Below are positions 43,001 to 51,388 of a stretch of 64,000 bases of DNA, one piece after another. The DNA comes from Planctomycetota bacterium. Lineage in GTDB: Bacteria; Planctomycetota; B15-G4. The notes beneath the pieces are model-generated. The model saw only the letters and a list, made by a program, of their open reading frames with translations, had not been told where the DNA came from and searched no databases. Numbering within the stretch: position 1 is the stretch's first letter; each line of letters begins with the position of its first letter. Location of the stretch: positions 1 through 64,000 of the forward strand of contig JAJDEO010000044.1 in NCBI GenBank assembly GCA_029259745.1. The letters run 5' to 3'. A program made the position numbers and the translations under genes.

Positions 43001-43484
43001 CGACATCGTGTCCGCCGGCGGCGACTGGCCCGTGCAGCGCTACGACCTGCGCAACATCATCAGCAACCGCGGCGTGCTCGGGACGATGGAAGACGTGTCG
43101 GCGCTGTATCGCTCGGCCGACGTCGGTCTCGTGTTCATGTACACGGCGCATCCGTCGTACCAGCCGATCGAGTACATGGCGAGCGGCTGCGCGACCGTCA
43201 CGAACGACAACCCGAACAACCGCTGGTTCCTTCAGCACGACCGGAACGCCGTCCTCGTCGAGAACACGATCTCGTGCGTGGCCGACGGGATCATCCAGCT
43301 CCTCGAAGATCCCGAGCGCCGCCGCCGCATCGTGCGCGGCGGTCTCGATTCGGTGGCTGCACTCGACTGGGAAGCGGCCTATTCCCAGATTCGACGGTTC
43401 GTGTGTTCCCCACGCCCAGCCGATCAGTCGCTCCTCCCGTCCGGAAGCGTGACAACACCCTCCCACGCCGAGCTGCAGGCATGA
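40095..43484 (+). CDS. three-domain glycosyltransferase (GT2, GT4-like, GT4/WsaF-like)
   Basis: A 1129-residue cytoplasmic protein with three catalytic domains. A GT2 domain (about 22-290) has IGVPVHNSLEDV, ILVDDGSDD and LLNSDTIANGDW, with a conserved GFCYAMRRE. A GT4-like domain (about 315-695) has EAMACGCASVVPQSGGAHEY. A second, WsaF-like domain (about 750-1120) has FYFIQDWEPGFYAAG, RVIFYGRPKNPRNGF and EYMASGCATVTNDNPNNRW. Three linkages made by one polypeptide suggests synthesis of a defined oligosaccharide. Starts at GTG 40095 and its stop overlaps the methyltransferase ATG (ATGA). Confidence 0.9.
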   Translation: MTKPPLSFCVPPSQASRERLKNVTVDIGVPVHNSLEDVKRCLASIDATRGRSHRVILVDDGSDDDTRDYLERYAAKRANDILVRHETARGYTCSANEILKRGDADWVILLNSDTIANGDWITRLVEVGESSPDIGVVGPMSNAASWQSVPKRFTSDEQRDFEVNEIPDGLELRDIDRVLDITASAPFPRVPLVNGFCYAMRREAIDVVGLLDEESFPHGYGEENDYSFRVSDAGFALVIATNTYVFHAKSKSFTHERRRVLSKAGSTAFRAKYTPERIKHAIESMRHHPVLAEKRRLMKRYYESFPPNRDESKSFSIVFVVACAPGGGGVHSIVQEATEMRRLGTNVRLAIPNEFVDAFYEMYADLDRAMILAYEDDAALTKAIANTSVVVGTIYNSIKTLASVVSANPRTLPAYYAQDYEPLFYPNTRQRLELRTQPQTVLESNTGRERRLNRRAEAEASYRAIEHMAIFAKTSWICRTIEQSHKTPVFRVTPSIDHALYHPPEGFGSAGLRRDDAVVHIAAMVRITTPRRAPHRTMRVLKALHEKHGDRVAIHVFGSSPEMMTQEDLVTDFPFTDHGVCKREQVAELLRSVDAFIDLSDYQAFGRTALEAMACGCASVVPQSGGAHEYARNGTTALIVDTSDEDACLAATERLVLDAALLGKLQAKGQRKSREYTVRRAALSELTVLRTAYELAGLDQAPPGSVELAVRNPSARARTPTSEALAIDREVLDYDITPAELAANARVVDAFRADPTVNPRRLLWIIPSFDHILRGGLRTIFATATSFTKHHGSKNTFVLYGRVKAPLEDIKAQAREAFPELDADFIVFPEEHSVDLLPESDAAFCTLWTTAFLLARYNRTRAKFYFIQDWEPGFYAAGSVSGLIEQTYRFGFCGIANTPGVGEKYRRYESWVTAFVPGVDTEMFRPLDAPRNDGKHRVIFYGRPKNPRNGFRLGIESLRLVKKHFGDAVDIVSAGGDWPVQRYDLRNIISNRGVLGTMEDVSALYRSADVGLVFMYTAHPSYQPIEYMASGCATVTNDNPNNRWFLQHDRNAVLVENTISCVADGIIQLLEDPERRRRIVRGGLDSVAALDWEAAYSQIRRFVCSPRPADQSLLPSGSVTTPSHAELQA

Positions 43485-44281
43485 CCGCCACCGAGATCGA
43501 CATCACCGACTACGAGTTCCTCGACTTCGGCTGCAGCGCCGGCGGGTCGCTCGAACGCTACAGCCGGCTCTTCAAGGTGAAGGGCAAGGGCTTGGGGCTC
43601 GACATCGACCCCGGCAAGATCGAGCGCACGCGCGAGGCCGGCTTCGACGCTCAGCTCTGTGACCTCACGCAGCTGACACCGCGTGGCAACGTTAGGTTCG
43701 CGCTGATGGCCCACTTCCTCGAGCACGTCCCGAACGTGGTCGACGTGGCTTCGATCCTGCGCAACGCGGCTCGCGCATCACGCGAGTTCGTGTTCATCCG
43801 CCAGCCGTACTTCGACGCCGACAGCTACCTGTTCCTGAACGGGCTCAAGCTCTACTGGTCGCACTGGAGCGGGCACCCGAACAACATGACGATGCTCGAG
43901 CTGTACAACGCGATCGAGCCGCTGCTCCAGGCCGGGCTGATCCAGCGCTACACGCTCTTCGGCGTCAACCCGATCGTCGACAGCAGCAGTGCCTTCGTCC
44001 ACAACCTCGACACGGCCGTGAACCAGCATCACTGGGACGCCGACAAGCACACGCGCAAGCGCCACATCGTCTTCACCCAGCCGGTCTACCAGGAGACGAT
44101 GGCCATCCTCGACGTCGACGGGAAGAGCTCGCCGGGCATCGAGCGCATCTTCCACCAGGCACACAAGATCTACGACAGCCTCGAGCGTGGGCGCGTCGGA
44201 CGCTTCCCACCGCCGCGACCGCCGGCGAAGAAGGTCGAGAAGGTCGCCGAGATCGAAGCCGAAGCGCCTCAGGAAACCTGA
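43481..44281 (+). CDS. class I SAM-dependent methyltransferase
   Basis: A 266-residue methyltransferase. The SAM site begins DFGCSAGGSLE (motif I), with GLGLDIDPGKIE as the following acidic loop and LMAHFLEHVPN as motif IV. The C-terminal 100 residues are unlike common families, and the last 35 are Pro/Lys/Glu-rich. It probably methylates a sugar of the surface glycan, possibly as a chain-length cap. Convergent 13-bp overlap with the ABC ATPase gene end. Confidence 0.8.
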   Translation: MTATEIDITDYEFLDFGCSAGGSLERYSRLFKVKGKGLGLDIDPGKIERTREAGFDAQLCDLTQLTPRGNVRFALMAHFLEHVPNVVDVASILRNAARASREFVFIRQPYFDADSYLFLNGLKLYWSHWSGHPNNMTMLELYNAIEPLLQAGLIQRYTLFGVNPIVDSSSAFVHNLDTAVNQHHWDADKHTRKRHIVFTQPVYQETMAILDVDGKSSPGIERIFHQAHKIYDSLERGRVGRFPPPRPPAKKVEKVAEIEAEAPQET

Positions 44282-45042
44282 CGCGCCGAGATCGCGAAGT
44301 CGGCGTACTCGTTGAGCACGGGGACAGCGTCACCGCTCGCACGGACGACACCCTCGTGGAGCCAGACGGCTTCGTCGCAGTGCCGCTTCAGGAAGCCGAT
44401 GTCGTGACTGCAGATCACGACGCAACGGGCGCGCCTGGCGAGCTCCTGGAGCTTCGCCGCGCTCTTCGAGCGAAACGTCGTGTCGCCGACGGCCATGATC
44501 TCATCGAGGAAGAGTACGTCGGGCGTGATGAAAGCCACGATCGCGAACCCGAGCCGCGTGCGCATGCCGTTCGAGTAGTAGCGCACGGGCGTTCGGAGGA
44601 CGTCGTCGTCGAGCTCGCAGAAGTCTTGGATCTCGGCGTAGAGCTCAGTGATCTGGTCGCGCGGGAGGCCGTTGAGCGAACCGAGCAGGTAGATGTTGTC
44701 GCGCCCCGAAAGGTGGTGACTGATCCCGGCGCCGAGCGACAGCAGGGACATCGTGCCTTCGCGTCGGTCGATGATGCCCTCGTCGTGGCCGTAGATGCCG
44801 CTCAGCACGCGCATCAACGTCGTCTTGCCCGAGCCGTTCGAGCCGCAGACACCGAGGCGCACGCCCGCGCGGACGTCGACGTCGACATGCCGCAACGCCC
44901 AGAACCGGCTGTCCTCCGGCACCGTCCGCCCGAACGCGCGGCGCATCGCCTGGCGCAACATCGTTCGTCGACTGCCACGCGTGAACCAGATGCCCATGTC
45001 ACGGCACTCGATGACGACCTCGGATTGCTTGGCGTCGCTCAT
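44269..45042 (-). CDS. polysaccharide-export ABC transporter ATPase (Wzt/TagH/KpsT-like)
   Basis: A 257-residue ATPase of the polysaccharide/polyol-phosphate export group. Walker A is GSNGSGKTT (67-75), the signature is the family-specific YYSNGMRTRLGF, and Walker B is VLFLDEIMAVGD. It lacks the C-terminal carbohydrate-binding domain of O9a-type Wzt, so export is probably not coupled to a chain-end tag. Start is ATG 45042, one base after the permease stop, so they form one unit. Confidence 0.9.
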   Translation of the reverse strand: MSDAKQSEVVIECRDMGIWFTRGSRRTMLRQAMRRAFGRTVPEDSRFWALRHVDVDVRAGVRLGVCGSNGSGKTTLMRVLSGIYGHDEGIIDRREGTMSLLSLGAGISHHLSGRDNIYLLGSLNGLPRDQITELYAEIQDFCELDDDVLRTPVRYYSNGMRTRLGFAIVAFITPDVLFLDEIMAVGDTTFRSKSAAKLQELARRARCVVICSHDIGFLKRHCDEAVWLHEGVVRASGDAVPVLNEYADFAISARQVS

Positions 45043-45043
45043 C

Positions 45044-45823
45044 TCAAAGCATCCGGATGCAGACGGGAGAGAGTCGCTTGAACACCCAGCGCCCCACAAC
45101 GAACGCGATCACGGCCCAGACGAATGACGCACCGAGCGGCCCCCACAACGGCGGCAGCCCATCGTGCACGGGACGCCGGACGCCCTCGAAGATGCCGACG
45201 AAGGGATTCAGGAGCGAGTAGAGCTCGCGCCACCGTTCGGGGAACTGCTCGAGCGAGTAGAGCCCCGGACTCATGAACCAGACGACGCGCATCGAGACCG
45301 ACCACGCGTTGGCGACGTCGGGAATGATGACCGACAGCGGGCACATCAGGTAACCGACGCCGACGGCCAACAGCACCATGATCGCGATCGGAATCGGCAC
45401 GAAGAGCAGATTCCACGTGGGCACGCAGTCGTAGACGACCATGAAGATCGCGAGGACCGGCAACCCGGTGAGCCCCTGCACACCCACGGCCGCCTGCTCG
45501 GAGAGCACGATCGCGTCGCGCGACACCGGCATCGACGTGAGCAGCGACGCGTTCTGTGTCAGCGCCGCGCCACCCCTCAAGGCCGCGAGGTTGAACCAGC
45601 GCCAAGGAATGAGCGCGCAGGCCAGGAAGAGCGGGTAGGCGTCGATGCGCGAGACGCGCGAAACGCCGAGCAACCCGCCGAAGATCAGCGCGTAAACGGA
45701 GATCATCGCCAGCGGCTCGATGAGCCACCACCCCCATCCGAGCAGTCGCTGCGACGTCTGGCGCGCGATGCCGGTTTTGGTCAGCCGCAGGAAGAGGTCG
45801 ATCTGACGACGCGGCAGGGACAT
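45044..45823 (-). CDS. polysaccharide-export ABC transporter permease (Wzm/TagG-like, ABC-2)
   Basis: A 259-residue inner-membrane protein with six transmembrane spans of the ABC-2 type: RRQIDLFLRLTKTGIARQ at the N-terminus, then YPLFLACALIPWRWFN, and the conserved C-terminal NPFVGIFEGVRRPVHDG. With the ATPase it would move lipid-linked glycan across the inner membrane. ATG 45823 chosen, since the upstream frame is Arg-rich and not family-like. Confidence 0.85.
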   Translation of the reverse strand: MSLPRRQIDLFLRLTKTGIARQTSQRLLGWGWWLIEPLAMISVYALIFGGLLGVSRVSRIDAYPLFLACALIPWRWFNLAALRGGAALTQNASLLTSMPVSRDAIVLSEQAAVGVQGLTGLPVLAIFMVVYDCVPTWNLLFVPIPIAIMVLLAVGVGYLMCPLSVIIPDVANAWSVSMRVVWFMSPGLYSLEQFPERWRELYSLLNPFVGIFEGVRRPVHDGLPPLWGPLGASFVWAVIAFVVGRWVFKRLSPVCIRML

Positions 45824-45899
45824 CGAGGGCTGGACTCGTGGCGTTTCTGGCGAAGTCGCCGAGTGTACGGCGCGCGCCACGGTGAGCAACAGGGCAGGG

Positions 45900-48122
45900 T
45901 CAGGCGATGCTGTCCGGATCGCGCCCGAGGCTCTCGGCGAAGGCCCGGCTCGTCGCGCGCGCCTCGCGCTCACAGTCGAAGCGTCCCACGGTCGCGAGCC
46001 CACCCTCGACGAGCCGCGCGCGCAGAGGTTCATCGTCCAGGAGACGCTCCACGGAGGCCAAGACCGCGGCCTCGTCGAACGGATCGACCGCCAGCGCGTT
46101 CTCCTCGTGGCGCAGATACTCGTTGATCCCGCCGCGATTCGTCAGCACGGTCGCGCATCCACAAGCCATCGCCTCGAGACCGAGCCGGCCGAAGCCCTGG
46201 AAGTCGGAGACATCCACGAGCACCGAGGCGTCCGAGTAGAGGCTGCGCAGAGCCGGCTGCGTCGCGATGCCGAGATCTTCGTGTTCGAAGGGTACGTCGT
46301 AGTCGACGAGGTTCGGGCAGCCGAAGAGCGTGAGCCGGACATCGGGGCGACGCTGCTTGAGCTGCGCGAAGATCGCGAGCAGCCGCTCGAAGCCACGGCG
46401 CGGCGTGCGCGGGCGGGTCATGCCGACGACATGCGCAGCGCGCGAGGCGATCCCGCGCTCGGGATAGTAGACGTCGAGGTCCATGCCGAGCGGGATCTTG
46501 TGCGACTCGAAGCCACGCTCGGCGAGCACGCCGCCGAGCCACTCCGACTTCACGATGCGATGGCCGATGGCCGCGTAACTGTCGAGCACGCGCTGGCGGC
46601 CCTTGCCGTCGCGCTCGGCGAAGAACTTCGTCTCGTCGTCCTGGATGAAGTACCACGGCACGGCGTTGGGCTGCGACTTGCGCACGACGCGCGCAACCTT
46701 CTCGGCCGTCGACCAAAGCGTCGCGACGATGATGTCGCTCGCTGGGAACGACGCCACCATCTCGTCGCTCGAGGGGAAGACGTAGGGATGGTGGTAGAGC
46801 ATGAAGGCGTCGAGATGCTCTTGATCGTGGTCGTGGTGCGTCACGATCTTCGCGTCCCAGCCGAGGAGCGCGAGCCGGTTGACGAGTTGCACGACGGACA
46901 GCACGCCGCCGGAGATCGAGAACTTCTCGAGCACGTACGTCACGCGCGGCCGCGTCGTCGACACACAGCCCTGCGGCATGGCGTGGCGCGACGTGCGCGA
47001 ACGGAGCAGCCCGCGCCCGCGGATCAGCGCGCCGATGCGTGAGACGCCGCCTTGGTCGCGCACGAAACGCGCGGCCTCCGTCGTGGCGTACATCGGCCCG
47101 CCGGTCTTCACGCGATCGATCCACGCCGAGAGCACCGGCGGCGACGACGGCGGCGTCATGCGCACGTAGCGCTCACGAAGCGGCTTCAGCGCATCGGCCT
47201 CATGATAGGTGCGCCGCGCACGCTGGTAGTCGCGCGACCAGCGCTTCATGAAGATGGGATAGTTGTGCTCGCGGAAGGTGTTCGCCTTGTAGTCCTTGAA
47301 GGACACGCGCCCGCGGTGATAGACGAACGCATCGGGCACGCCCACCGAACGCCAACCCTTCGAGCGTGCGCGCATACACCAGTCGCTCTCTTCGCCGTAC
47401 CCGCGCCCGAAGGCCTCGTCGAAGACGCCGACGTCCTCGAGCGCCGCGCGCCGGAACGCAACGCAGAATCCACCCACGGTCACGGCATCGAAGGGCTCGT
47501 GCGGCCCGCGCTCGCCGAGGTCCTTGGCGTACTGGAAGACGCTCCAACCCATCGGCACGGCGAGCGAGTGAAACGACGCCTCGTTGCTCATCGGCATCGC
47601 GCAGCCGATGCGCTCGTCGGTAGCGAGCGCGGCAAGGAGTCGGAGGAGCCAGCCTGGCGTGACGAGCGTGTCGCTGTTGAGCAGCACGACGACGTCGGCG
47701 TCGCTCGCCGCGAACCCGCGGTTCGCGTTGCGGACGAAGCCCGTGGGTTCGGCGTTGCGCAACACGCGTCGCTCGCACGCACCCGGCGCTTCGGCCCATG
47801 CACGGATGCGCCCCGCGACGAAGGCGTCGCTGCCATCGTCGAGCACCGTGATGCGCGTCACCGACCTCTGCGTGAAGCGATCGAGTGCGTCGAGACACGG
47901 GCGCACGACGTGCCACTCGTTCAACACCGGCACGAGCACTTCGATGCGCGCGACGTCGCTGTCACACTTCGGCACCACGGCCCAGTCCTCGGGGCGCACG
48001 TTCATCTCGATCATCGGGCGCATGGGCGACGATGTCTGCGGCGGTCGTATGGTGAACTCCCGATCTTCCTCGGACGATCGCACAGTAGCATCGTCAACCT
48101 GGCCCTGACGATGCTCCGCCAC
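45900..48122 (-). CDS. two-domain glycosyltransferase (GT2 plus GT4)
   Basis: About 740 residues. The GT2 domain (60-300) has VLVPVLNEWHVV, ITVLDDGSDA, LLNSDTLVTPGW and GFCVAFRR, with the ED-type EESDWCMRA. The GT4 domain (about 400-735) has YVLEKFSISGGVLSVV, WYFIQDDETKFF, GMTRPRTPRRGF and EAMACGCATVLTNRGG. GTG 48122 gives a 29-bp overlap with the upstream gene; ATG 48023 and ATG 48014 are alternative starts, since the first 33 residues are not family-like. Related in layout to the three-domain enzyme at 40095. Confidence 0.85.
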   Translation of the reverse strand: MAEHRQGQVDDATVRSSEEDREFTIRPPQTSSPMRPMIEMNVRPEDWAVVPKCDSDVARIEVLVPVLNEWHVVRPCLDALDRFTQRSVTRITVLDDGSDAFVAGRIRAWAEAPGACERRVLRNAEPTGFVRNANRGFAASDADVVVLLNSDTLVTPGWLLRLLAALATDERIGCAMPMSNEASFHSLAVPMGWSVFQYAKDLGERGPHEPFDAVTVGGFCVAFRRAALEDVGVFDEAFGRGYGEESDWCMRARSKGWRSVGVPDAFVYHRGRVSFKDYKANTFREHNYPIFMKRWSRDYQRARRTYHEADALKPLRERYVRMTPPSSPPVLSAWIDRVKTGGPMYATTEAARFVRDQGGVSRIGALIRGRGLLRSRTSRHAMPQGCVSTTRPRVTYVLEKFSISGGVLSVVQLVNRLALLGWDAKIVTHHDHDQEHLDAFMLYHHPYVFPSSDEMVASFPASDIIVATLWSTAEKVARVVRKSQPNAVPWYFIQDDETKFFAERDGKGRQRVLDSYAAIGHRIVKSEWLGGVLAERGFESHKIPLGMDLDVYYPERGIASRAAHVVGMTRPRTPRRGFERLLAIFAQLKQRRPDVRLTLFGCPNLVDYDVPFEHEDLGIATQPALRSLYSDASVLVDVSDFQGFGRLGLEAMACGCATVLTNRGGINEYLRHEENALAVDPFDEAAVLASVERLLDDEPLRARLVEGGLATVGRFDCEREARATSRAFAESLGRDPDSIA

Positions 48123-49485
48123 TGTTCCGCTCGCGCACGAGTGCTGCGATGCGGGCCCGTAACTCGATCACTTCGCGGTGGTGTGCGAGCGCCACGTGGC
48201 GTTGGACATCGCGTTCGCCGACAAGCCGCAGCCGCTCCTCGAGCGACCAGCGTTCGACATCTCGCGTCTTACGTCGATAGTTTCGCAGCTGGTCCAACGA
48301 GACGGACAGCAGCTCGCGCACCCATTCGGAATCGTCTCCGGGGCGCACCGGGCGATCGCCATCCACGATCCGCGCCGCCGGATCACGAAGAGCGGCTCGA
48401 TGCTGGTCGAGCTTGGCCCGGAAGTCGTCGGCAACCGCTGTAACTCTTTCCCCGACGCCCTCGTCGAGCAAGGCGGTTCGTCGCGCAGCCTGCTCCCAGC
48501 GCGTCGCCCAGATCTTCGGCTCACCCACGGCTTTGCAGAGGGCAGGCATCTTCGTGCCCCCGCGAGCCGCCACGATCAGCGCAGGACGACCGAACGCCAT
48601 CGTCGTGATGGCGCCGTGCATCGAGGCTCCGATGTAGGCCGCCGACGCCGCGAGACAGGCCGCAACGTCGCGCAGCGGCACGGGCTCGGCGTCGACGACG
48701 ACGATCGGGTCGAGACCCGCGTCGGCACGCAGGTGCCGGGCGATCTCTTCGAGGAATGGCCCATCCCCGTGGCAGGCGCCGATCGAGAGCAGCAGCGGCG
48801 TGACGTCGAGCTGGCGCGCGATGGCAGCCACCGACTCTGCGATGGCCGCCGGTGACTCGACGGCCCGCAGCGGCCCGGTGTGGAAGACGGCGACACGCTC
48901 GGCCGCTCGTTCACCGACGCGCGCGGCGTAGGCGTCGCGCAGCTCGACGTGCGTCCAGAGGTCGCGAACGGCCCAGGCGGGGTCGGGCAGGACATGCACG
49001 TCGGCGTCGACACCCGCCGCCGCGAGGTGCGTGCGCGAGGTCTCGTCGCGCACCGAGACGTAGGCCGATCGTCGCGCGACCTCCGCAACGCGTCGCGCGG
49101 CGACAGGCGCGAAAGACGTCGGGACGCCCGGAGCGTTCCAGACGAGTGGTACGCCGGCTTCGTGCGCAACGCACAGCGCGCCGTACCAGATGTCCGCGTA
49201 GGCCGTGGGGACCGCCGACCCATACACGGCCGTCTCGGGCTCGGAGTGGACGATGTTGCCCCCGCCGATCACGACACGCTCGATGGGCTCGACACCACGC
49301 CGCGCGAGGGCCGCCTCGAGCGAACATGACTCGAGGGCATCGACGACCGACCGGCCACCGCGTGGCGACCAGGGCACGACATCCGCGCGGCCATCGAGAT
49401 CACGCTGGAGGAGAAGCGGGAACAGCAGGTCGCCGTAGTTCGCGACATCGAACGTCCCGCCGATGGCCCAGACCGGACGCGTCAT
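48094..49485 (-). CDS. polysaccharide pyruvyl transferase family protein
   Basis: A 463-residue protein of the pyruvyl-transferase family (WcaK/CsaB type), which adds ketal pyruvate from phosphoenolpyruvate to a sugar. Marks are GGTFDVANYGDLLFPLLL, VVIGGGNIVHSE, SVRDETSRTHL, and SIGACHGDG near GASMHGAITTMAFGRPALI. A helical C-terminal tail of about 100 residues follows. Pyruvylated glycans anchor S-layer proteins in many bacteria, so this enzyme may prepare a surface anchor (inference). Last enzyme gene before the VCBS proteins. Confidence 0.85.
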   Translation of the reverse strand: MTRPVWAIGGTFDVANYGDLLFPLLLQRDLDGRADVVPWSPRGGRSVVDALESCSLEAALARRGVEPIERVVIGGGNIVHSEPETAVYGSAVPTAYADIWYGALCVAHEAGVPLVWNAPGVPTSFAPVAARRVAEVARRSAYVSVRDETSRTHLAAAGVDADVHVLPDPAWAVRDLWTHVELRDAYAARVGERAAERVAVFHTGPLRAVESPAAIAESVAAIARQLDVTPLLLSIGACHGDGPFLEEIARHLRADAGLDPIVVVDAEPVPLRDVAACLAASAAYIGASMHGAITTMAFGRPALIVAARGGTKMPALCKAVGEPKIWATRWEQAARRTALLDEGVGERVTAVADDFRAKLDQHRAALRDPAARIVDGDRPVRPGDDSEWVRELLSVSLDQLRNYRRKTRDVERWSLEERLRLVGERDVQRHVALAHHREVIELRARIAALVRERNSGGASSGPG

Positions 49486-49561
49486 CGACCGGCCCCCACC
49501 GTGATGGCACGGCGCGCCCGCGCGACGCCCCGAAGACGCCGCGCGGACACCTTGGACACCG

Positions 49562-51157
49562 TCAGGGCGTCAGAACGTTGACCGCGTTGGTGGCCGAGAA
49601 GCCCTGCGTCGCTGCCTCGTCGGCGAGCCACGCCTGCATCGCAAGTTCGAGACCGAAGGGCAAGCCAACGGGCGTCGTCGCGAGGAGCTCGTACTTGCCC
49701 TCGCCGTCCGTCGAGGCCATCACCTGAAAGTTCGGTGCAGGCACGAGCACGCCACCCTTGAGCGGCAGGAACACCGTCGTGAGCCCCGCGACGATGACGG
49801 TCGGTGCGTTCGGCGCCCCGTTGTCGACGAGGAGTTCGAGATCCTCGCCCGGCACGAAGTTGCCCTCGGCGTTGAAGCGCGGGCTGCCCTTCACACCTGC
49901 GAGGGACGAACCAAGATTGGTCCATTGCCGTCCGAAGTTCCAGTACGTGTAGTTCCGATCGTCGAGGTTGGCCGAGACGATCTCAGGCAGCGTGTCGCCG
50001 TCGATGTCGCCGAGAGCCACATCGTACGTGTCGCCACGGTTCTCGACGAGCGGTCCGAACTCCTGATAGTCGAACAGACCATTGCCCGAGTTGAGGTACA
50101 CGGCGTTCGGCTGGCCCTTGCGGTTGGCCATGAGGAGGTCGGCATCGCCATCGCGGTCGACGTCGCCGAACATGCAGCCGATCGACTCGCCGCGATCCGT
50201 GCTCAGACGACCGGCGTAGGTCGGCGTGAGGACGCCCGTGCCATCGTTCGTGTAGATGACGTTGCGGTCGTTCTCGTCGTTCCCGACGAAGAGATCGATG
50301 TCTCCATCGCGATCGATGTCGGCGAAGCCGCAGCACAGCGAGTTGGCCTGGTCCGTGACGACAGCGCCCACGCCGACACGCGTGAAGACACCCGTGCCGT
50401 CGTTGGAGTACAGGAAGTTGCGGTCGCCGGCCGAGGGGGACGGCAGACCGTCGTGGTTCGTGACGAAGAGGTCGAGATCGCCGTCACCGTCGAGGTCTCC
50501 GAACGCGCAGTCGTAGGACGTGCCGATGTCGGTCACGGCGTCGCCCACGGTCTGACGCACGAACTCGCCCACCACACCGCCCTGCATGCCCCCGAGGTTC
50601 ACGTACAGGTGGTTCAGCTGGTCGTTGAAGTTCGCGACGAACAGGTCGAGATCGCCGTCTGCATCGACGTCGGCGAACTCAGCGCGGCGCGAATTGGCGA
50701 CATCGGTGACGATCGGACCCGTCGTGGCGGGCAGGAACTCGCCTTCGATGCCGCCCTGCAGGCCGCCCTGGTTGATGTACAGGTCGTTCGGCTGATTGGC
50801 GGAGTTGGTGGTGTAGATGTCGACATCACCGTCATTGTCGACGTCTCCGGCTGCGATGCCGCGGGAGTTGTGCACGTCCGTGACGATCGGCCCGATCTCG
50901 GGCCCGGCCTTCGTAAAGCCGCCTGATCCGTCGTTCAGGTACAGGGAGTTGGTCTGGTTGATGTTCGCGACGAAGACATCGAGGTCCGTGTCGCCGTCGA
51001 CATCGACGAGGACCACGGCCCGAGAGGGCTCATCATCCGTCCCGACGGGGCCGTCGAGCAGCTCCGTGACGAGGATGTCTGGCGGAATAACCTGAGCAAA
51101 CGGCGCTGCTGCGAGCAACGCGATCGCTGAGACGCGGAGAGAGATCTTCATTTTCAT
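49562..51157 (-). CDS. secreted FG-GAP/VCBS-repeat protein, paralogue 1
   Basis: About 531 residues with a signal peptide (MKMKISLRVSAIALLAA, cut after PFA). The middle has about seven repeats of near 58 residues, each with a calcium-binding-type loop such as DVDGDTDLDVF, DVDNDGDVDIY and DIDRDGDIDLF, which build a beta-propeller. The last 115 residues form a separate domain shared with the three paralogues (PLKGGVLVPAPNFQ, MQAWLADEA, GFSATNAV). Probably a cell-surface or matrix protein. Start is ATG 51157; ATG 51151 is possible. Confidence 0.85.
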   Translation of the reverse strand: MKMKISLRVSAIALLAAAPFAQVIPPDILVTELLDGPVGTDDEPSRAVVLVDVDGDTDLDVFVANINQTNSLYLNDGSGGFTKAGPEIGPIVTDVHNSRGIAAGDVDNDGDVDIYTTNSANQPNDLYINQGGLQGGIEGEFLPATTGPIVTDVANSRRAEFADVDADGDLDLFVANFNDQLNHLYVNLGGMQGGVVGEFVRQTVGDAVTDIGTSYDCAFGDLDGDGDLDLFVTNHDGLPSPSAGDRNFLYSNDGTGVFTRVGVGAVVTDQANSLCCGFADIDRDGDIDLFVGNDENDRNVIYTNDGTGVLTPTYAGRLSTDRGESIGCMFGDVDRDGDADLLMANRKGQPNAVYLNSGNGLFDYQEFGPLVENRGDTYDVALGDIDGDTLPEIVSANLDDRNYTYWNFGRQWTNLGSSLAGVKGSPRFNAEGNFVPGEDLELLVDNGAPNAPTVIVAGLTTVFLPLKGGVLVPAPNFQVMASTDGEGKYELLATTPVGLPFGLELAMQAWLADEAATQGFSATNAVNVLTP

Positions 51158-51314
51158 GAACCATCGGGCGGAGGATTGGCAGCCGCGGAGCATGGGGCTC
51201 CTGCCTCTTACGCTACCCGCGTTTGAGCGATCGGCAAGACGACAAGGACCTCACTGCGCGTGACGTACAAGATTGTTACGTGTCACATTCTGAGACAAGT
51301 ATACCCCACACGTC

Positions 51315-51352
51315 ACGAGGCCGGACACCCATCGAAGGGTGCCCGGCCTCGT
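51315..51352 (-). terminator. hairpin terminator of VCBS paralogue 2
   Basis: Arms ACGAGGCCGGACACCC and GGGTGCCCGGCCTCGT (16 bp) around ATCGAA, 36 bases past the stop at 51389. The single mismatch (A51325) becomes a U-G pair in minus-strand RNA. No U-run follows. Confidence 0.7.
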
Positions 51353-51388
51353 TCACGAACCGACGGTTTCCTCGGTCCTACGCCAGAA

